Positions 6,491-14,924 of a stretch of 64,000 nucleotides of DNA are shown piece by piece. Position numbers and translations under genes: made by a program. Every line of letters starts with the position of its first letter. Within the stretch, counting starts at the first letter, position 1. This DNA comes from Treponema sp. UBA4692 (lineage in GTDB: Bacteria; Spirochaetota; Spirochaetia; Treponematales; Treponemataceae), in assembly GCA_002404895.1 (NCBI GenBank), contig DHKO01000045.1, positions 1 through 64,000 of the forward strand, written 5' to 3'. Under the pieces are notes generated by a model. The model did not search any database and was not told where the DNA came from. It saw only the letters and a program-made list of their open reading frames with translations.

Positions 6491-8839
6491 TTAGCGTTTA
6501 TTCTGCAACGATTCGCTTAGCAAGCTGAATGCGTCCGCCCTTGCTTCCATCATAAGTTTTGCGTCACGGTACGAGTCGGCAATCTTGAATGTCAGCTCGC
6601 CGCTTTGCGCAGTTCCTGTTATTTCGCCTGGTCCTCTTAGCTTCAGGTCTTCCTCGGCGATTTTAAATCCGTCGGTTGTCTCGTGAAGAGCCTTCATTCG
6701 GGCAATTCCGTTTTCGGTGATGTTTTTTCTGTAAATCAAAAAGCAATAAGACTGCGCGTCTCCTCGTCCGACACGCCCTCTGAGCTGATGAAGAGCCGCA
6801 AGTCCGAATCTGTCTGCCTGCTCGATTACCATGCAGGTTGCGTTTGGAACATCGACTCCGACCTCGACGACTGTAGTTGCGACGAGAACTTGAATTTTTC
6901 CCGAGCGGAAATCATTTAAAATCTGGTTCTGCTTTTCTTCATCGACTTTTGAATGAATAAGGGCGCATTTGAAATTCGGATAAACTTGGTTCTGCAAGAA
7001 TTCAAAGCTTTCTTCCGCAGATTTCAGTGCTTCTTTTCCATTTTGCGAATCTTGGCCGTCATTTTCAGAATCAAGGTTCGCTTCGATTGCCGGATATACA
7101 AAATACGCTTGATGACCGTTTTGAAGCTCTTTCCTGACCGCCTCGTAGGCGTTTCTTTCGTTTCCGGCTTTTGTAAGATAAGTTATTACAGGTTTTCGTC
7201 CGTTCGGCATTGTGTGGATTGAAAGCACGTCCAAATCTCCGAAAACCGTGAGCGCGAGAGTCTGAGGAATTGGAGTCGCGCTCATCATCAGAAGATTCGG
7301 CTCTCTGAAAGGCGGCTGGGCAAATTTATCGGCTGCGGCAACGCTGTTTCTTCCCTTGTCCAGAATCGCCGAACGTTGCATGACTCCGAAGCGGTGCTGC
7401 TCGTCAATGATGACCAGCGCAAGGTCGAAATACTGGACATTCTTCGAGAAAAGCGCGTGAGTTCCAATCACAAGGTCGATTTCGTGACTTTTCAGAGCTT
7501 TTAGAAGATTGTCGCGTCCTTTTGCCTTGATGTTTCCTGTAAGATAAGCGACCCGGATTCCAAGCGGCTCAAGAAGGTTTGCCGCATTTTCTGCGTGCTG
7601 GCGCGCAAGAAGCTCGGTTGGAGCCATAAGCACGGTCTGGCTTCCGTAGTCGGCGACGCGGAGCGAGGCGAAAAAGCTCACAAGCGTTTTTCCTGAGCCG
7701 ACATCTCCCTGCAAAAGGCTTCGCATTGAAAACCCGTGGAGATTTTCCGTGAAGTTTTTTTCGCTTTCAGAGCAGTCTTTGTTTTCCGTTGGCTTGCCGT
7801 CATCTTTTTGATTTTGAATCGAAGAATTCTGAATTTTTTGAATCTGTTGATTCAGAATCGAGCGATTTTGAATCAAACGACTTGAAATCGCCTTGCCGTT
7901 TTCGCCGAATCCGTAGTTTTTGTCGATGTCGATGTTCATCTGCGCAATCACGCTCATCTGGTCGGGCGTGAGCTTGTAAGGCAATCGGTCTAAAAGCTGT
8001 TTTTGCCGCTTTGAAAGATTTTTCACAAAATCGTTTTCGTCAATTTTTTTCTGATTTTCCGCCTGCGCCGAACTGTCTATTTCAATTTTCGGAAGTTTTC
8101 CCCGGTGGGCAATCGCCTGTTCTCCAAGAATTTTCTGGAAATTAAAAAGCTCCTCAAAAACAAGCGTGTTTCTTGCCTGAGTCGCCTCGTCCAAAGTTTT
8201 CGGCTGGTGAATTTGCCTAAGCGCGATTTTTTTGGGAAGAAGATTCCGTTTTTTTATGATTTCTTCCGGAAAATCGTCCTGAATTCCGAGAGAATATTGC
8301 TTTATCGCTGAATCTACGATTTTCGAGACGATTTTGTTCGTAAGCCCCTCGGTGAGCGGATAAATCGGAAAAACTTTGCTGTCAGGGAGCGCGGCATTCT
8401 CAAAATCAGCGAGATTTCCGCCGTCAGCGATTTTCACGATTTCAAAGCTTGCCGACTGATATTTTCCGTATTTGACCTCAAATTTTCCTGAAACTGCGGC
8501 AATCTGCCCGACAGGATGCGTTTTTTCCAAAAAAGGACGGTTAAAGCAGACAAGCTCGGCGATTCCTGTGTTGTCAGTGATTATGATTTTCAGCGTTTTC
8601 ATCCGCCCGAAGCCGAACCATTCGTGTCCCGCGATTTTCGCAAGCGTGTGGACTTTTCCGTTTCCCGCCTGAATGCTCTCTGCAATCGTGATTTTCTTCG
8701 TTCTGTCCTCATAGTTTCTCGGATAAAACTGCAAAAGCTCGCCTGCCGTGAAAATGTTCAAGTTGGCAAAAAGCGCAGCCTTCGCAGGCCCGACGCCGGG
8801 AAGAGTCGAAATCGAATTGTTCAGTTCGCAAATGTGCAT
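6491..8839 (-). CDS. recG: ATP-dependent DNA helicase RecG
   Basis: Branch-migration helicase that reverses stalled replication forks and processes recombination intermediates. The 782 residues show the N-terminal wedge region (LPGVGPAKAALFANL, FYPRNYEDRT), the OB-fold (about 60-150), Walker A GDVGSGKT (about 378-385), the DEQH box (VIIDEQHRFGV), SATPIPQTL, QLRGRVGRG and the C-terminal EDLKLRGPGEI. Between the Q-motif region and Walker A there is an extra, low-complexity segment (about 314-372) rich in Q, N, I and S, encoded by AT-rich direct and inverted repeats (7805-7890). RecG proteins are usually near 680-700 residues, so the extra length lies mostly here. No ribosome site is obvious; the ATG stands at the end of a frame starting MHICELN. 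Confidence 0.97.
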   Translation of the reverse strand: MHICELNNSISTLPGVGPAKAALFANLNIFTAGELLQFYPRNYEDRTKKITIAESIQAGNGKVHTLAKIAGHEWFGFGRMKTLKIIITDNTGIAELVCFNRPFLEKTHPVGQIAAVSGKFEVKYGKYQSASFEIVKIADGGNLADFENAALPDSKVFPIYPLTEGLTNKIVSKIVDSAIKQYSLGIQDDFPEEIIKKRNLLPKKIALRQIHQPKTLDEATQARNTLVFEELFNFQKILGEQAIAHRGKLPKIEIDSSAQAENQKKIDENDFVKNLSKRQKQLLDRLPYKLTPDQMSVIAQMNIDIDKNYGFGENGKAISSRLIQNRSILNQQIQKIQNSSIQNQKDDGKPTENKDCSESEKNFTENLHGFSMRSLLQGDVGSGKTLVSFFASLRVADYGSQTVLMAPTELLARQHAENAANLLEPLGIRVAYLTGNIKAKGRDNLLKALKSHEIDLVIGTHALFSKNVQYFDLALVIIDEQHRFGVMQRSAILDKGRNSVAAADKFAQPPFREPNLLMMSATPIPQTLALTVFGDLDVLSIHTMPNGRKPVITYLTKAGNERNAYEAVRKELQNGHQAYFVYPAIEANLDSENDGQDSQNGKEALKSAEESFEFLQNQVYPNFKCALIHSKVDEEKQNQILNDFRSGKIQVLVATTVVEVGVDVPNATCMVIEQADRFGLAALHQLRGRVGRGDAQSYCFLIYRKNITENGIARMKALHETTDGFKIAEEDLKLRGPGEITGTAQSGELTFKIADSYRDAKLMMEARADAFSLLSESLQNKR
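7805..7890. repeat. AT-rich GATTC/GAATC repeat expanded in frame inside recG
   Basis: Words GATTTTGAATC, AATTCTGAATT and TTGATTC alternate. The core is a near-perfect 30-nt palindrome (7847-7876): arms of 14 nt with one mismatch around a 2-nt centre. It encodes the I/Q/N/S-rich insert just before the RecG Walker A motif, and the reading frame is kept. Confidence 0.75.
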
Positions 8840-9030
8840 AATTTAATATCGGGAAAAAATCCGTCAAGAATGAAGATTTCTGTAAAATCGAAAAAAAATG
8901 ATTTTTTAGATTGGAGATTTCAAGAATTGCAACGTCAAAGCGCATGTTTTTGGATTTTATTTTTTTATAGCACGGAGATTTTGAAGAGCAGTTTTTCGCT
9001 TGAATTCCGTGCCGGATGCTTTGAAAAAAT

Positions 9031-9170
9031 GCCCGGTGTTCCGTGCTTCGCTCACGCTCATTGTTCCGCCTGCTTTTGAGAAAATCAGCAAAGTCTTGAA
9101 TCGTTGGTTTTCGGCAGGCTTCACAACGCCTTCGGCGGCACTCCACCCCGGCGTGGCATTTTCTAAACTG
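9031..9170. repeat. GC-rich dispersed mini-palindrome element, copy 2
   Basis: Fills most of the gap between recG and the YggT gene (8840-9173). Its core (9038-9076, with GCTTCGCTCACGCTCATT and TTCCGCCTGCTT) reappears on the opposite strand at 17750-17800 with a few changes. No gene is supported in this 334-nt gap. Confidence 0.65.
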
Positions 9171-9173
9171 CGG

Positions 9174-9764
9174 CTAGAAAGGAAGCGCGAGCAAAGCCGT
9201 GCATAAAAGCTGAATCAGAAGCCTTCCGCAGATTGAAACTGCCAGAAGAGCCAGCGCGGCGACAATCAGCGCGGTTTTGAAAGGCATTGTCCTTCCGCCT
9301 GTGAACGGCCCGCAAATTCTGTAGATAAACGGCGTGATTGCCCGGTCAACCGAAGTCCAGATTGAATAGGAATTTCCCGAGTCGCCTTTTACGAGATAGA
9401 CAATCAGCCGGATTGCCAAAATCAGAATTATGAAGAAGAGAATTGACTGCACAACACTCCAGACCATCGAAATTATCATCGCGAGGAACGAGCCGAATTT
9501 TACGCCTGCGCCCGAAGCGAGCGACGAGCAGATTGTGGAAGCCGCAATCAAAATACAAAGCGCGATTGCCGGCGAAAAGTCAAATGCGGAAAATCTCAAA
9601 AAAGAAAATTTCTTGAAAACATTTAAGTACGGATCGCAAATCTTGGAGATTGCGCGCCCGAATTTCGAATATTCCGCGCCAGGAAACCAGGTGAGCATAA
9701 CGCGGACAAAGCACAAAAGCGCGTAAGCCGAAATAAGCGAGGAAAGTATTTTGAACAACTGCAT
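9174..9764 (-). CDS. YggT-family integral membrane protein
   Basis: Small inner-membrane protein of poorly known function; relatives are tied to osmotic tolerance, cell shape or division in some bacteria. The 196 residues consist of two YggT-like halves. Each starts with hydrophobic segments (LLCFVRVMLTWFPG, IILILAIRLIVYLV) and then a conserved arm (ISKICDPYLNVFK; VDRAITPFIYRICG). About five membrane segments are visible. I start it at MQLFKIL because GGAG lies 8-10 nt upstream; a frame 9 codons longer has no ribosome site. It lies 57 nt after dnaE on the same strand, so the two may be co-transcribed. Confidence 0.85.
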   Translation of the reverse strand: MQLFKILSSLISAYALLCFVRVMLTWFPGAEYSKFGRAISKICDPYLNVFKKFSFLRFSAFDFSPAIALCILIAASTICSSLASGAGVKFGSFLAMIISMVWSVVQSILFFIILILAIRLIVYLVKGDSGNSYSIWTSVDRAITPFIYRICGPFTGGRTMPFKTALIVAALALLAVSICGRLLIQLLCTALLALPF

Positions 9765-9821
9765 ATTTTTCTCCAAAAATTCGCCGCTCATGTTTTTGAA
9801 CGGCGCAAAATCTAAAATTTT

Positions 9822-12800
9822 TCAGACAGTCCAGACTTCGCGGACTGCGCGCATTGTCTTGAGCGAATTAAGAAATTCTTCCGAGCTTGGCGCGGTCATC
9901 TGGCTTCCAGCTTTTATGATGTAGCTGTCAGTTCCTGTGTCTATATGAAAATATATAGAACAATTGCCCGAATTGCCAAACAAAAATTCTTTCAGCTCAA
10001 AAAAAGGCTGCTCGTTCTTCGCCGAATATTCAAGCTGGATGTGAATCTCCTCGATTGCGCGCTCCTCAAGAATTTTCGGGTCTTCAATCTCGTCAACGAG
10101 AAATGACGGAGTCTCGCGTGTTCCGTCGATTTTGCCTTTGAAAGCGTAAACAGTCTCGTTCTGGAGCTTGTCGTGCATTTTCTCCCAGATTTTCGGGAAG
10201 AACGTCAAGTCGATGTTTCCGTTGTAGTCCTGAAGCTTTGCGAACGCCATCGGAACGCCTTTTTTCGTTGTAATCTGCCGCAAGTCCATCAACATTCCGA
10301 CCGTTGTCTGGACTCTGCCTGTGTTTCTCACTGACCACGGATTTGCTCCGCTCGCCTGAAGAGACTCTTTTTCGGCTTTGTCCTGTTTTGCCGCGCGTTC
10401 GATATTCAGTGAATTTACAGTTGCCTTTTCGTACGCTTTTTTGTAGTCGTCAAGAGGATGGCCTGAAACATAGCAGCCGATAAGCTCTTTTTCCATGTTC
10501 AGCTTTTCAAAGCGGGTGCAGTCCTCAACATCTTCATAGACAAAATCGGAATATTCTTTCTCGTCCGTGTCGCCGAAGAGAGAAAGTTGGCCGTCGTCTG
10601 CGCCGAGCGCGATTTTTTCCGCATAGGCGTAGGCGTGCTCAAGATTTGCGAGAAGAGTAGGGCGGTTTTTGTCGAGATGGTCGAAACCGCCGCATTTTAT
10701 CAGAACTTCAACCGCCTTCTTGTTGATTGGAGTTTTTGTTCCTTTTTTCTCGTGAGTTTCCGGGTCGATAATGTCCTCTTTCGCTTTTAGCATGCGCGTA
10801 AGAAAATCGATGAAATCCTTGAACTGGCCGTTTGCCTCGCGCTCCTTCACGATTGCCGCCGCCGCGCCTTCTCCCATTCCCTTGATTCCTCTGAATCCGA
10901 AAACGATGTGGCCGTCAACAACGTCAAAGTTCGAGTCTGAGCGGTTCACGTCTGGAGCGTCAACAGGAATTCCCATGCGCTTCGCTTCCTCAATGTAGAC
11001 TGGAAGACCGTCTGTGGAAGTTATTTCGTTTGTTAGGTTCGCCGCCATAAATTCCGCAGGGCGGTTAGCTTTGAGCCAGCCTGTCCTGTAGGCGAGAACC
11101 GAGTAAGCCGCCGCGTGAGACTTGTTGAATCCGTAGCCCGCGAACGGAACCATGATGTCGAAAATCTCGTCCGCATGCTCTTTTGTGAATCCCTGCTTGA
11201 TTGCGCCTTCCTCAAATTCCGCCTTTTTTCCCATCATGACTTCAGGCTTTTTCTTTCCCATCGCTCGCCGGAGCATATCCGCGCCGCCGAGAGAGAAGCC
11301 CGCAATCCGCTGGGAAACCTGCATAATCTGCTCCTGATAAACCATTACGCCGTAAGTTTCCTTTAGAATCGGCTCAAGGCAAGGGTCAGGATAATGAATC
11401 GTCTCAGGCTTCCATTTTCCGTCGATATAGTTCGGAATGAACTGGAGCGGCCCAGGTCTGTAAAGCGCGTTCAACGCGACCAAGTCCTCGATTTTTTCCG
11501 GCTGGAATTGGCGCAAAATTTTCTGCATTCCCGGAGACTCAAACTGGAAAACCGCGACAGAGTCGCCCCGCTTGAAAAGCTCGAACGCCTTTTTGTCAGT
11601 CTCGCTCACCTTTGAGCAGTCGAAAATCGGCTCGTCAGGCTTTTTGTGCTTGTTGATTATGTTTTCCGCGTATCGAATCAGAGAAAGTGTCTTTAGTCCG
11701 AGATAGTCGAACTTCACAAGACCGCAAGGCTCGATAATGTCCATCGTGTACTGGACTCCGACCTCGTGCGTTTTCGGGTCCATGAAGACCGGCGCCCAGT
11801 CTGGCAGGGCCGTAAGGCCGATAACCATTCCAGACGCGTGCAAGCCTGTGTTCCGTTTGCATCCCTCAAGCTTCAAGGCAAGGTCAAAAAGCTTCTCATA
11901 GCGCGGGTCGTGCCTGAATTCGGCAAGCTGTCCGCCGTCGGGAAATTTCTCATTCGCAGGCTCAAAGCAGTTCTTTAGCTTTGCCTTTAAGTTCTCGGAG
12001 ACTTTAGACTTCAGCATATTGACTTCAGGGAGCGGAATTCCAAGCGTGCGTCCAACATCTGCGATGCAGTTCTTCGGCTTCAGCGTTCCGAACGTTACGA
12101 TGTGCCCAACCTGCGGGTCTCCGTACAAATCGCGCGTGTGCTGGATTATGTCCTGGCGGTAGTCGAAGTCCATGTCAACGTCGAAATCCGGCATTGAGAC
12201 ACGCTCCGGATTCAGGAAGCGTTCAAAAATAAGTTTGAATCTGAAAGGGTCAATATCAGTGATTCCAAGCGAGTAGGCGACAAGAGAGCCTGCTCCAGAG
12301 CCTCGCCCCGGCCCGATTGGAATGTAAGGCTTCGGCCTGTTGTTCACGTTGTCCCAAGTTGACTTTGACCAGTTGATGAATTCCCAGACAATCAGAAAGT
12401 AGCCCGAAAATCCCATCTTGAAGATGATTCCAAGCTCGTATTCCGCGCGCTGCCTTATCTGCTTTGTGATTTTCGGATAGCGTTTCCTTAGTCCTTTCTC
12501 GACTAGATGTCGCACATAGTCGTCCTGATTTGAAACATAGTCGTCTCCGTGCGTCTGGAATTCCTTTGGAAGCTCGAACCGCGGAAGACAGCTTTTCAAT
12601 TCCTGCGTCTTGTACTGATGAATCGTGAGGTCGCACATGTTCGCGATTTTCACCGTGTTCTCATACGCCTCTGGAATGTCAGGGAAAAGCTCCCTCATCT
12701 CCTGCTCTGTCTTGAAATACCATTCGTGCCGGTCTCCGCCCATCGTCTGGTGCGGCTCGTTCATATTCTTCTTGAACCCGATGCAGCGCAGACAGTCCTG

Positions 12801-13526
12801 GGCTTCCCAGTCCTCTTTCTCGATATAGTGAATGTCGTTTGTAACGACCATCGGAATGTCAAGCTCGCGGGCTAGCTTTATCAGTTTCTTGTTGATGTAT
12901 CTCTGGTCGTCAAGGCCGTGGTCCTGAAGCTCGATATAGTAATGGTCAGGCCCGAAAAGATTCTTGTATTTAAGCGCAAGCTCCTTGGCCTCGTCGTCCT
13001 TGTCCGCAAGAAGAAGCTGCGGAAGCTCGCCTGCAATACAGGCAGAAAGGCAGATAAGCCCCTCGTGGTATTTTTCAAGAAGCTCAAAGTCGATTCTAGG
13101 CTTGTACCATGTTCCCTCCGTGTAGGCGATAGAGGAAAGCCAGCTCATGTTCTTGTAGCCGGTCTCGTTCTCGCAGAGAAGAATCAGATGGAAATATCTT
13201 GCCTGGCGGTCTCCGTCCTCTCCTTTTCTCGAGTAGGGAACAGAATTTTTCTCCAGATGGCTTCCGAACGCGACGTAAAATTCCTCGCCCACAATCGGAT
13301 TTATTCCGTTCACATGGCAAAGATGCTCAAAGTTAAGCGCGCCGAACATATTTCCGTGGTCAGTGAGCGCGAGAGCCGGCATATTGAGCCGCTTTGCCTT
13401 CGCCACAAGGTCGTCAAGACGGGCGCAAGAGTCCAGAAGCGAGTAGTCCGAGTGGACATGAAGATGAACGAAATTCGCCTTTGGAGTTCCTTCCGGGGCA
13501 TCCGGAAACACGTGATAGTCAGCCAT
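9822..13526 (-). CDS. dnaE: DNA polymerase III subunit alpha
   Basis: Replicative polymerase of the DnaE1 type. The 1234 residues begin with a PHP domain (about 20-290; HLHVHSDYSLLDS, ALTDHGNMFG). The polymerase core follows, with GPGRGSGAGSL and the catalytic PDFDVDMDF (about 405-455). Then come the fingers and beta-binding regions (MVYQEQIMQVSQRIAGFS, FNKSHAAAYS), tandem HhH motifs, and a C-terminal OB fold (about 1075-1150) plus tail. The start MADYHVF is chosen because GGAG stands 8 nt upstream; a start 5 codons earlier lacks one. No proofreading exonuclease domain is fused, so this is not a PolC. Confidence 0.98.
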   Translation of the reverse strand: MADYHVFPDAPEGTPKANFVHLHVHSDYSLLDSCARLDDLVAKAKRLNMPALALTDHGNMFGALNFEHLCHVNGINPIVGEEFYVAFGSHLEKNSVPYSRKGEDGDRQARYFHLILLCENETGYKNMSWLSSIAYTEGTWYKPRIDFELLEKYHEGLICLSACIAGELPQLLLADKDDEAKELALKYKNLFGPDHYYIELQDHGLDDQRYINKKLIKLARELDIPMVVTNDIHYIEKEDWEAQDCLRCIGFKKNMNEPHQTMGGDRHEWYFKTEQEMRELFPDIPEAYENTVKIANMCDLTIHQYKTQELKSCLPRFELPKEFQTHGDDYVSNQDDYVRHLVEKGLRKRYPKITKQIRQRAEYELGIIFKMGFSGYFLIVWEFINWSKSTWDNVNNRPKPYIPIGPGRGSGAGSLVAYSLGITDIDPFRFKLIFERFLNPERVSMPDFDVDMDFDYRQDIIQHTRDLYGDPQVGHIVTFGTLKPKNCIADVGRTLGIPLPEVNMLKSKVSENLKAKLKNCFEPANEKFPDGGQLAEFRHDPRYEKLFDLALKLEGCKRNTGLHASGMVIGLTALPDWAPVFMDPKTHEVGVQYTMDIIEPCGLVKFDYLGLKTLSLIRYAENIINKHKKPDEPIFDCSKVSETDKKAFELFKRGDSVAVFQFESPGMQKILRQFQPEKIEDLVALNALYRPGPLQFIPNYIDGKWKPETIHYPDPCLEPILKETYGVMVYQEQIMQVSQRIAGFSLGGADMLRRAMGKKKPEVMMGKKAEFEEGAIKQGFTKEHADEIFDIMVPFAGYGFNKSHAAAYSVLAYRTGWLKANRPAEFMAANLTNEITSTDGLPVYIEEAKRMGIPVDAPDVNRSDSNFDVVDGHIVFGFRGIKGMGEGAAAAIVKEREANGQFKDFIDFLTRMLKAKEDIIDPETHEKKGTKTPINKKAVEVLIKCGGFDHLDKNRPTLLANLEHAYAYAEKIALGADDGQLSLFGDTDEKEYSDFVYEDVEDCTRFEKLNMEKELIGCYVSGHPLDDYKKAYEKATVNSLNIERAAKQDKAEKESLQASGANPWSVRNTGRVQTTVGMLMDLRQITTKKGVPMAFAKLQDYNGNIDLTFFPKIWEKMHDKLQNETVYAFKGKIDGTRETPSFLVDEIEDPKILEERAIEEIHIQLEYSAKNEQPFFELKEFLFGNSGNCSIYFHIDTGTDSYIIKAGSQMTAPSSEEFLNSLKTMRAVREVWTV

Positions 13527-13803
13527 TAAAATCTCCTGCATTGCGATTTTCAGATAAAAGATAAAAATGAAAAAATCGCGAGCCGCCGTATTCTAGCACA
13601 ATAATTGAAAAGTATGAATGAAGTTGCCTCACAGACTGCGGCGGAAAAGCGGAGATAATAAGCGGATCCGCAGGATAAAAAAACAGCCCCTGCCATAAAG
13701 CAGAAGCTGCCTGAAAAAAATCGTGTGCCATAAAAACGCAACGAGCGAGCGATAATCGCCAATTCCGCATTACGCATTATTCATTAAGCATTACGCATTG
13801 AAC
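13527..13803. other. Intergenic region upstream of dnaE
   Basis: No gene supported. Near 13765-13800 there are short direct repeats of ATTACGCATT/ATTCATTA type, the AT-rich repeat class also seen near 33530 and 47190. Short frames on the minus strand here lack ribosome sites and protein-like composition. Confidence 0.4.
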
Positions 13804-14496
13804 TTATTTTCCTCTTTTTGCGACTGTTTCGTTCACGCGGCTGATTTCAGTCTCAACGCCCCTCGCAAACTCCGCGACCGCCGTGTTCCCCACAATCGCC
13901 ATCGTGTTTAGGTACGGAACAATCTTGTCGTTTATGACCGCAAGAATCGGCTTTTTGTAGCTTGACGCGCTCGCGCCCTTGCTGCCTTCCGCCTTTACAA
14001 ACGCGTCGTTCGCCGCCGTGAAGTCGTCTTGCGCCGCCCGGATTGCTGAGACCATCTCTGCGATTCCGTCCAGATTCTCGATATTCGACTTGGCTTCCGC
14101 TGACGAAAAATCCCCGAGCAGGCTTTCAATCATCGAGCTTTCAGAGATATAGCTCGCGCTCAAAATGCCCGACTTCGCATACTTGTCGTAAACCGCCTTC
14201 AGACTGAGAGCCGCCGCCTTTTTCTCCTCCAGCGGAAAAACCGCGTAGCCCGAAAGAAGCGCACCCAGATTTTTTATCGCCTCGTCTCGCCTTGAGTCCG
14301 CCTCGTCAAGGTTCGACACCGCCTTGTCCTGCAGAATCGCGGCCGTAATAGCGTCGCTCAATTCCGAAAGCTCTGCAATCTGCGATTTTAAGAAAGCGTC
14401 TTCCTGAGCCTTAGCGTCCGCGCTAAAAATGCGGATAACCGCGTCCGAAAAGCCGTCCACCTCGGTGATTCTGGCTCTAGCTGTAAGTTTGTTCAT
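13804..14496 (-). CDS. DUF6261-like helical protein
   Basis: Function unknown. The 230-residue acidic, alanine-rich protein is predicted almost entirely helical and has no signal peptide. The pattern EADSRRDEAIKNLGALLSGY in the first half, followed by helical repeats, resembles DUF6261 proteins, which I associate mainly with Bacteroidota; this is recognition from memory. It has no close partner: 277 nt from dnaE and 428 nt of repeat-rich DNA from the methyltransferase. A GGGGGA site stands just before the ATG. GC-rich codons (GCC, GCG, CGC) contrast with the AT-rich restriction genes beyond the repeat array. Confidence 0.55.
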   Translation of the reverse strand: MNKLTARARITEVDGFSDAVIRIFSADAKAQEDAFLKSQIAELSELSDAITAAILQDKAVSNLDEADSRRDEAIKNLGALLSGYAVFPLEEKKAAALSLKAVYDKYAKSGILSASYISESSMIESLLGDFSSAEAKSNIENLDGIAEMVSAIRAAQDDFTAANDAFVKAEGSKGASASSYKKPILAVINDKIVPYLNTMAIVGNTAVAEFARGVETEISRVNETVAKRGK

Positions 14497-14656
14497 AAAT
14501 TCCCCCTTAGAAAACTTTTTGAACTGATAAATCGCGCCGCCAATGCAGCAGCTGCGAAACCTGATAAAAATTATAGCATGGTTTTCTATATTGTCTGATT
14601 TTATCAGATAAGTTTTTTAGCGGATTTTTGCCGATAAAAAAAACTGAACTTCGCAA

Positions 14657-14900
14657 TCGGCGCGACGCCGAAACTGGAAATTTGAAAAAACTGTAATCGG
14701 CGTGATGCCGAAGCAAGAAATTCTCAAAAGCCGGCAATCGGCGCAATGCCGAAGCAAGAAATTCTCAAAAGTCGGCAATCGGCAAAATGCCGAACAAAGA
14801 AATTTGGAAAACTCAGCAATCGGCGCAATGCCGAAGCAAGAAAATTGTAAAAGACGGGCTTCGGCACAATGCCGAAGCGGAAAAAACGTCAATCGGGAAA
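14657..14900. repeat. 41-nt-period hairpin repeat array, locus 1 (TCGGC/GCCGA stems)
   Basis: Six hairpins of 5-nt arm, 5-nt loop and 5-nt arm start at 14657, 14697, 14738, 14779, 14820 and 14861, spaced 40, 41, 41, 41 and 41 nt; a decayed seventh lies near 14893. Loops are GCGAC, GTGAT, GCAAT, AAAAT, GCAAT and ACAAT. The linkers share AGCAAGAAATT, a run of A, and GCCGGCAA or a close variant. The array fills most of the gap between the DUF6261-like gene and the C5 methyltransferase. Confidence 0.93.
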
Positions 14901-14924
14901 GAGAATTAATCCCAAACGTTTGCA

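Noticed and set aside
8516..9146. Open frames on both strands around the 5' end of recG
   Set aside because: They are shadows of recG and of the GC-rich repeat copy at 9031-9170; the peptides resemble those from other repeat copies only because the DNA repeats do.
13519..13777. Minus-strand frames upstream of dnaE
   Set aside because: Short, overlapping each other, no ribosome site, and they run into AT-rich direct repeats.
14657..14900. CRISPR array
   Set aside because: The period is regular, but the palindromic unit is only 15 nt, the linkers are similar to each other instead of unique, and no cas genes are nearby.
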